DNA of 64,000 nucleotides, from assembly GCA_905221605.1 (NCBI GenBank), contig CAJNDS010002658.1, positions 186,001 through 250,000 on the forward strand. Reading direction: 5' to 3'. Shown piece by piece: positions 58,641 to 64,000 of the stretch. The notes beneath the pieces are model-generated. The model had not been told where the DNA came from. It did not search any database and saw nothing but the letters and a program-made list of their open reading frames with translations. The position numbers and the translations under genes were made by a program. The stretch comes from Symbiodinium natans (Eukaryota; Sar; Dinophyceae; Suessiales; Symbiodiniaceae). Each line of letters opens with the position of its first letter. Within the stretch, counting starts at the first letter, position 1.

Positions 58641-61023
58641 TAGCCAGCCTCTCTCTCCTGCTTTTCGCGAGCTGTCCTTGCAGAGTTGCTCCACTCAGAG
58701 AGTCGAGCACGGATCTCCGGTCTTCACGCAGCCACGTGTTCTCGAACTTGTGTCCTTTTGAGCCATATTGGCTGATCCAATCTCATGGAGGCGCGTTCTG
58801 GTGGACGAATCTGATGCACATGGTAAGCCCTGGTGACCCCTCCTCAGGCAGACGATGACACGAGGAGCTGGGGCGGCGGCTACCTGATTAGCCCGGCAGC
58901 GCCCGGAGCCCCTCGCCTTCACGAAGCCTCACGCCCTGAGCTTGAGCTGCCTGCGTCGCCTCAAGGGTGGCTGTGGTGGTTCTGAACATGTTTTGGGCAG
59001 GTAACAAACAAATCAAAACATTCCCAGTAGGATCCGTCAAATGCAGCTTGAGTCGGCTCAGGTCCGCTCCGAGGCCCGGAGCGATGAACATCTCTGCGTG
59101 TGTGGGCGCTTGTGTGATGTTGGTCACCCCAACAAGCCCATGCGCTGCACCATGAATCGTGTTCGTCTTGGTCTGCGGTTTGCACGGCACGGTGGAGTGC
59201 AGTCCTGCGCAGTCATGCAGGAGATTCAGCTGAACGACGAGCTTGTCTCCATTCTGTGTCATCGTAGCCGCCGCCGCCTTCGTGACCTGCAGTATGCTTG
59301 CAAGGCCTGATGGGATGGGGGTAAACTGGATGATGAAGGAATGTCGCCCTACTGCATCATTGGTTTGTAGGTATGCAGAAAATGCAGGGGCACTGTGACG
59401 TGCCCTGGAACGTGCCAAAGGTCACCATGCGACTGGACCGGACTCGACAGACCTTGAGCCTCACAGGCTCTGATGCCGGCATTCAGGCCTGGCCTCAGGC
59501 TGCAGTTGCACCAGGCATTCGCGATACGAGGTGCTTTTAGACTCTGCTGAGCAGGCATCTGCAGTCTGTTGAGAGTGATCGCTGGTACGGTCAGAGCACA
59601 TGCAAGTGCGCATGTTGATGCATTCTGTGTAGTGTTGCGCGTCTTCTCCTCTGACAGATGGCCAAGCAACAGATCGAGGGCTTGTCAGGCCAGCCTTGGG
59701 AGCTTGGGAGATCAGTTGGCAGTTGAACCGTGTTTCTACCTAAGCCACCAGGGAACAACGGGGCCTCAGATGGTATCTTTGCAAAAAATGTATATGCCCA
59801 CATGTCAGATGACATCTCAGATTACATCTGGCATCTGAAGCCTCCGGTAGAGCAGCTGGCTCTGACAGGTCCTCGGCGTACGGTGCCTTTGAAGGCACCC
59901 GAGCTGTGAATTTGGAATTTGGACAGACTGTGCGGTTGTTGAGTGGCGGTTGGCAGCATCGGGCAGCCCAAGGCCCAAGGCTTAGCATGGCAAGCTTCAT
60001 CAAGCTTCTTTGGTGCAGGTTTGGGTAGAGCTGATGCGAACGCGGACGCTGGCGTTGGATGACTTGAGCGAGCCAAAGACCGTGTCTGTGGCGTGGGTGC
60101 AGGCTGCCGTTGGTGTTGTGAGTTTCTGCATCTGATTCCATGGACCAGCCTTCTTAACGGGCATTCTTCTACATTCCGTGCGCCCGTCGCTCCAGCTGTT
60201 GACAGGAACGTAGTGGCTGCCGACTCCACATTGAGCGTGGCAGCTGCGAGGTCTGGGTGCCGAAGTTTTTTTGGGGTTCTTGGTCTCCGGAGCTAGCAGT
60301 GTTTAGGGCTTTGGGGCTTAAGGCAGCACACAGTCAGACAATGCCAGACAGGTGCGCATCTTCGGCAGCCAGAGTGGTGCGGCGATCGCCAGCAAGATCA
60401 TCGACGAGTCCTGACCGTTATTCTCTGACCTACATACCTGGTCCATGTTGCCTCCTTCATCAAGCCAGGATGTCAGGATATGTCTTCCTTCATCGAGCCA
60501 GGATGTCAGGATATGTCTTGCGCAAGGCTGGATCTCTTCTTTCCTCCTCTTGAGACACTCAGAACTGCGTCCGGCACATACGAGAACTGGGGGCTCCCAG
60601 GCTCACAAGGCTAAGCATATCTCTCTTTCAGGGTTTCATGGGTTCAGTGCTTACCGGGTGGATCATTGAGCCCGAAATGTGCCTGTCAATGCAGCAAAGG
60701 ACATGGAGCCGCTGTGCAGCGAGGAGATGATCCATGTTCGCGGGGATCCCTCGATAATGACCTGGCCTCAGCTCACCTTGCATCCTCTGCCACGTCTACC
60801 ACCAGCCCTTAGAGCACTTTTCAGTGGGATGGCTGGCTAGGTTGTCGTCAAGAGAGAGCCTCTCCTAGGCGAGTTTAGGAGCGCAAAAGAAGAATCAGAT
60901 AAATAATAAGAAGAAGAATGATGAAAAGGAGAAGCTGAAGAAGAAGAGCAAGCAGAGGAAGAAAAACTAAAATTAAAATAGTAATAAGAAGAAGATAGAG
61001 AGCGGCAGATTTGTGTGTATGTG

Positions 61024-61058
<35 letters not shown>

Positions 61059-62500
61059 CACCAGTGACCTCGCAAACAACAGCTGGAAGCTCTGCTAGCG
61101 GAAGACATGTTTATATTCACGCCTCTCGTGCCAAAGCTTCAAAACGAGATGCCAAAAGCAACGCTCTCACCAGGTATTTGGGCCAAGTAGCCCAGAACGG
61201 ATTGTGTAGGAGAGGCGGTTGAGAGTGATAGCGCCAGAAGCCCTCACTAACATCTCGCTAACATCTCACTACTGAGTCCCAGGCAAGAAGCGTTGCTCTG
61301 TCAAGCAGTGCTGCGGTGCTGACATCGCCAGCAGTGGTTCATGTTACGCTGAGGAGCTCTCCTTCCCTGCAGAGCATCGCACATGCTGCCCAGCTGCACT
61401 TGTGAAGTTGTGCCACGCTTTCTCCATGAGTCCTAGGTATTCCTAGGCATCAGGTTGTCATCGCAACAAAATGATCCTTAGGCTTGCAACGCCACCTTCC
61501 GGGTCCAAGGACCCCCCGCTGCACTTGTGACATGTCGCTTTTGCAAGCTACTGCAAGCTACCACTCACGCGCATGCCCCTGTACGATGGTTCCACGATGG
61601 CCTATTGTCGTTAGCGCTGCGTAGCACTGTGTGGCCGAGGCCTTGGCATCGCAGTGCTGGGTCTGGAGGCGAATGTCGCGAAGGCCGTTGCGCAACTGGA
61701 GCGCTTTCTCGAGGATCCTCAAGGCCGGTTCTGGTCCTGTTTCGGGTTGAGTGGTGCTTGCTGAGTTTTCTTGTGAGGTCCTTCAGACCACTTGGTTCAA
61801 GTCGTTTGTTGTGTGCCTGTGGGCTGTTGATCCAAAACCTGCACGGGTTCGGTGCCATGCCCAGGCTACAGTTTGCCAGAGGATGGAAAGCAGGCACTGC
61901 CGTGAGCATCTTCTGTAATTCGTCTGCTGCACTTGGGAGGAAGAACTCCAAAGTCATGGAGTTATAGATGGGTTTTGGGTTCAGCAGAGGTGAGGCCTTA
62001 TGAAGGGCACCCAACAAGACCACAGAATGTAAAGAATCCCCATGAATCCCCCACATCCATGCTGATTACGCAGCTTGAAGGAGGTCCGGCCTTTGTCGTC
62101 ATCGAAACCCGCGTCCAAGATGGTGGTACCATAGCTGCAACAGCAATAGCCTAGTGTACCGCCGCGCTGCCTTTGCTTGAGAAATGTGGGCCGGCGTACT
62201 GTGGACATGTAGAAACAGCCACCAACAAGGAGTCTGAGCCGAAGCGCTGTGAGAACGCCACTTGCTTGCAGAAAGTTGGAAGGGCAGCCTCCGATGTGGC
62301 GGATCGTAAGCCGAGGTGTGTCCAACTTGCCACAGCGGCCCTTTTTGTAGCAACTGTGGACAGCTGGTTTGGCGGCCCGGGTATGCACCAAACCAGGCTG
62401 GCTTCTAACTGTCTTCTTATTCGTCTCCGACAATTCTTGCAGCTCTTTGCTTTGCAGGCGCCGTGCGTTTCACCAGCAGCCATGCAGTACCAGTGGCTCG
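58641..62500. other. Unresolved exons of one or more + strand genes
   Basis: Frames with coding character: about 59765-59905 (NVYAHMSDDISDYIWHLKPP and VEQLALTGPRR), 60022-60115 (LMRTRTLALDDLSEPKTVSV), 60350-60410 (VRIFGSQSGAAIASKIIDE, which recalls the GxxG helix of a KH domain but is too short to call), 60665-60785 (NAAKDMEPLCSEEMIHVRGD), 62060-62150 (ITQLEGGPAFVVIETRVQDG). They cannot be joined or named. The part 60880-61060 is a purine-rich stretch followed by (TA)n(TG)n. Confidence 0.3.
61019..61058. repeat. (TA)n(TG)n microsatellite
   Basis: TATATATATATATATGTGTGTGTGTGTGTGTG-type tract, about 40 bases. Confidence 0.85.
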
Positions 62501-62534
62501 ACTTAAGTGAGTCATGATGTGCATAAGAAAGTTG

Positions 62535-62984
62535 CAGGGCCCCAGGAACAGAACGCGGAGATGCGCACAGATGCACAGATGCAGCTGCAGTACTACCGAG
62601 GTTCGTGGTCATGCAGCCCATGGAGGCCAGAACGTCACGAGAGACAGCAGTATTTGAAGACCGGGTGCAGATTCACACATTCCATGTCGGGATCTTCTGC
62701 AGGCTGGCAACATGAACTGTATGATGCCGAACATGCAGTCGATGCAGCCGATGCAGTCCATGCAGTCCATGCAGCCCATGCAGTCAGCGATGGTGCCAAT
62801 GTGCATGCCTGGCATGCAAATGGCAACCGTCCTGCATCAAGTTCAGTCTCAGGTCCCTCATAAGTTTGAGTGTTTTGTTTCGACACATCGAACATGCAAA
62901 CCTCACCTTAGGCAGTTGCGATGCCGTTTCCCAGATGCACTCGGAGATTGTGCGCTCAGCAGCCACATTGAGATTGGCTGCTAG
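62535..62984 (+). CDS. Met/Gln-rich low-complexity protein segment, partial
   Basis: Two likely exons: about 62542-62598 (EQNAEMRTDAQMQLQYY) and from about 62701 (GNMNCMMPNMQ), in which the units MQSMQP and MQSMQ repeat, followed by MVPMCMPGMQMATV. The repeated ATGCAG codons also make the DNA repetitive (62730-62795). Such Met/Gln-rich parts are common in RNA-binding or transcription-related proteins, but no folded domain is seen. The stop at 62984 may be inside an intron. Confidence 0.4.
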
Positions 62985-63900
62985 TGACCCCGGGTGACCC
63001 AAGATCTGAGGCAGCAAGATCTTGCAATGGGCGGCTGATCGGCGGCGCGTCTTTTATCGTTGGACGCGTGTAGCGATGACTGGCCAAGGCACAAGTAGAA
63101 ATTTGTCAGACATACAAGCGAAAAACCCACGTGCATACAGGTAAAGACCGGGAAAGACCGCAAGCAAGCAAAATTGTTTGGCCACTCCTGTAAGCTAGGC
63201 TTTGGGCTGGGGCTGGCAGGTGTGGATACCGCATACACATCATGCAAAGACATGCGCCGCGCACGCCATCGCAGCACGTGCATGGCGAAGGGGACATGTG
63301 CATGTACGTGCAATTGCAGAAGCGTCCTCTGTTGCCTTAGCTGCCCTGAATGCCTCAACCGAGGCTTTGCTGCCAAAGCCTCGCGCTGTTGGCCGTCTGC
63401 GGCCTTAGCGGACGGCAGATGCAAAGGAGCCTGATGGCTCATGCTTAAGAAAGCAGTCGGCCGTCCGCCAGCCGTCTAATGGTTTGATTTGCTTCTTGGA
63501 GCTTCTGTGAATGTTTATGTTGATGGCGATGTGATGCGGAAACCACCGCGAGAGAATGTGTGAGCGAGTGTAGCAACGTAGCGGGCTTGACGGAGCCCAT
63601 GACAGTTTTCGAGGCAAGGCCGCAACAGTCGATTTTCAACCTGCTCACATCGGGATGCAATCCTGATGGGGTGAACTTTTTCCTTTCAAGTTTTCGGACG
63701 ACGAAAGCACGGCAAATGTGCCAACTTCTTAAGGCCACTAGCAGTTTGTCCCACTATGTGTTGTGTCCCACTATGTGTTGACTCGTCCAGCCAATTCGAA
63801 ACTCGCGCTGCGCATTAGTTTGGCCGAAGCAAGTTGTATATGCATCAGCTCCTATTGCTGTGTACTGCCCGGCGAAACACCTCCGTCAAAGGACCCTAGT
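62985..63900. other. No supported gene
   Basis: Short overlapping ORFs only. Near 63350-63420 the words GGCTTTGCTGCCAAAGCC and GCCGTCTGCGGCCTTAGCGGACGGC form hairpins. Confidence 0.4.
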
Positions 63901-63937
63901 TAAACCCGAAACCCTAAACCCTAAACCCTTAACCCTC
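63901..63937 (-). repeat. CCCTAAA telomere-like repeat
   Basis: TAAACCCGAAACCCTAAACC followed by CTAAACCCTTAACCCT, the plant/dinoflagellate-type telomere word on the minus strand. Confidence 0.75.
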
Positions 63938-64000
63938 TTCGGGCTGATTCTGGCCACTGTCGTCTGATGTGCAGCGCCCTTTTCGGTGGCGACCATCCGC

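Noticed and set aside
58888-59418. 176-codon minus ORF
   Set aside because: Opposite direction to the gene array, no domain, and the + strand has competing exon-like frames; left unassigned.
60350-60410. KH domain
   Set aside because: Only one GxxG-like peptide (IFGSQSGAAIASKI) is seen; the rest of the domain could not be found, so not called.

Overview
The window looks like nuclear DNA of a dinoflagellate, probably a Symbiodiniaceae-like alga. Four things support this. Small-exon genes on the + strand use many GC (and some GA) splice donors next to AG|G acceptors. Degenerate TTTAGGG-type telomeric repeats lie inside the sequence. Several places resemble the 3' part of the dinoflagellate spliced leader. 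The mobile elements (a copia element with a C-terminal methyltransferase-like domain, a tyrosine-recombinase retrotransposon and a polinton-like integrated virus) are of types known from such genomes. No rRNA, tRNA, CRISPR array or bacterial operon was seen.

Region 1 (1-898, minus): two overlapping ORFs that run off the left edge, a Cys/His zinc-finger-like ORF and an acidic repeat ORF. Region 2 (about 1489-11467, plus): a decayed polinton-like or viral element. It has a penton-like protein, an AT-hook protein, small ORFs, an Ala/Gly-rich hydrophobic protein, a double-jelly-roll-like major capsid protein, a long modular fibre with a chaperone-like tail, an rve integrase and a 2-oxoglutarate/Fe(II) oxygenase-like ORF. 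Frameshifts, a 350-bp insertion and a 650-bp internal inversion break several genes, but the capsid, integrase and oxygenase ORFs are open. Region 3 (11989-12890, minus): a broken unidentified gene.

Region 4 (12924-22781, minus): a complete tyrosine-recombinase (DIRS/Ngaro-like) retrotransposon with split direct repeats in the order A1-ORFs-B1-A2-B2. It encodes a coiled-coil ORF, a tyrosine recombinase, a zinc-finger Gag and, after one in-frame UGA, a polyprotein of oxygenase-like domain, C5-methyltransferase-like domain, reverse transcriptase and RNase H. Region 5 (about 24992-33858, minus): a Ty1/copia element with a 2226-codon ORF ending in a second methyltransferase-like domain, a downstream membrane ORF and a broken gag start. 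It is flanked by related repeats in inverted orientation. Region 6 (33859-42200): mostly repeats and satellites.

Region 7 (42246-64000, plus): host genes in a one-way array with very small exons. They are a coatomer zeta subunit, an unidentified gene, a Rab23-like GTPase, a double TerD-domain protein, a WD40-repeat protein and further unidentified exons including a Met/Gln-rich one.

The main biological theme is that two unrelated mobile elements in one window carry members of the same oxygenase-like family, and that both retrotransposons carry C5-methyltransferase-like domains. Dinoflagellate DNA is rich in 5-methylcytosine and 5-hydroxymethyluracil. A role of these enzymes in modifying element or host DNA is a testable inference, not something shown here.
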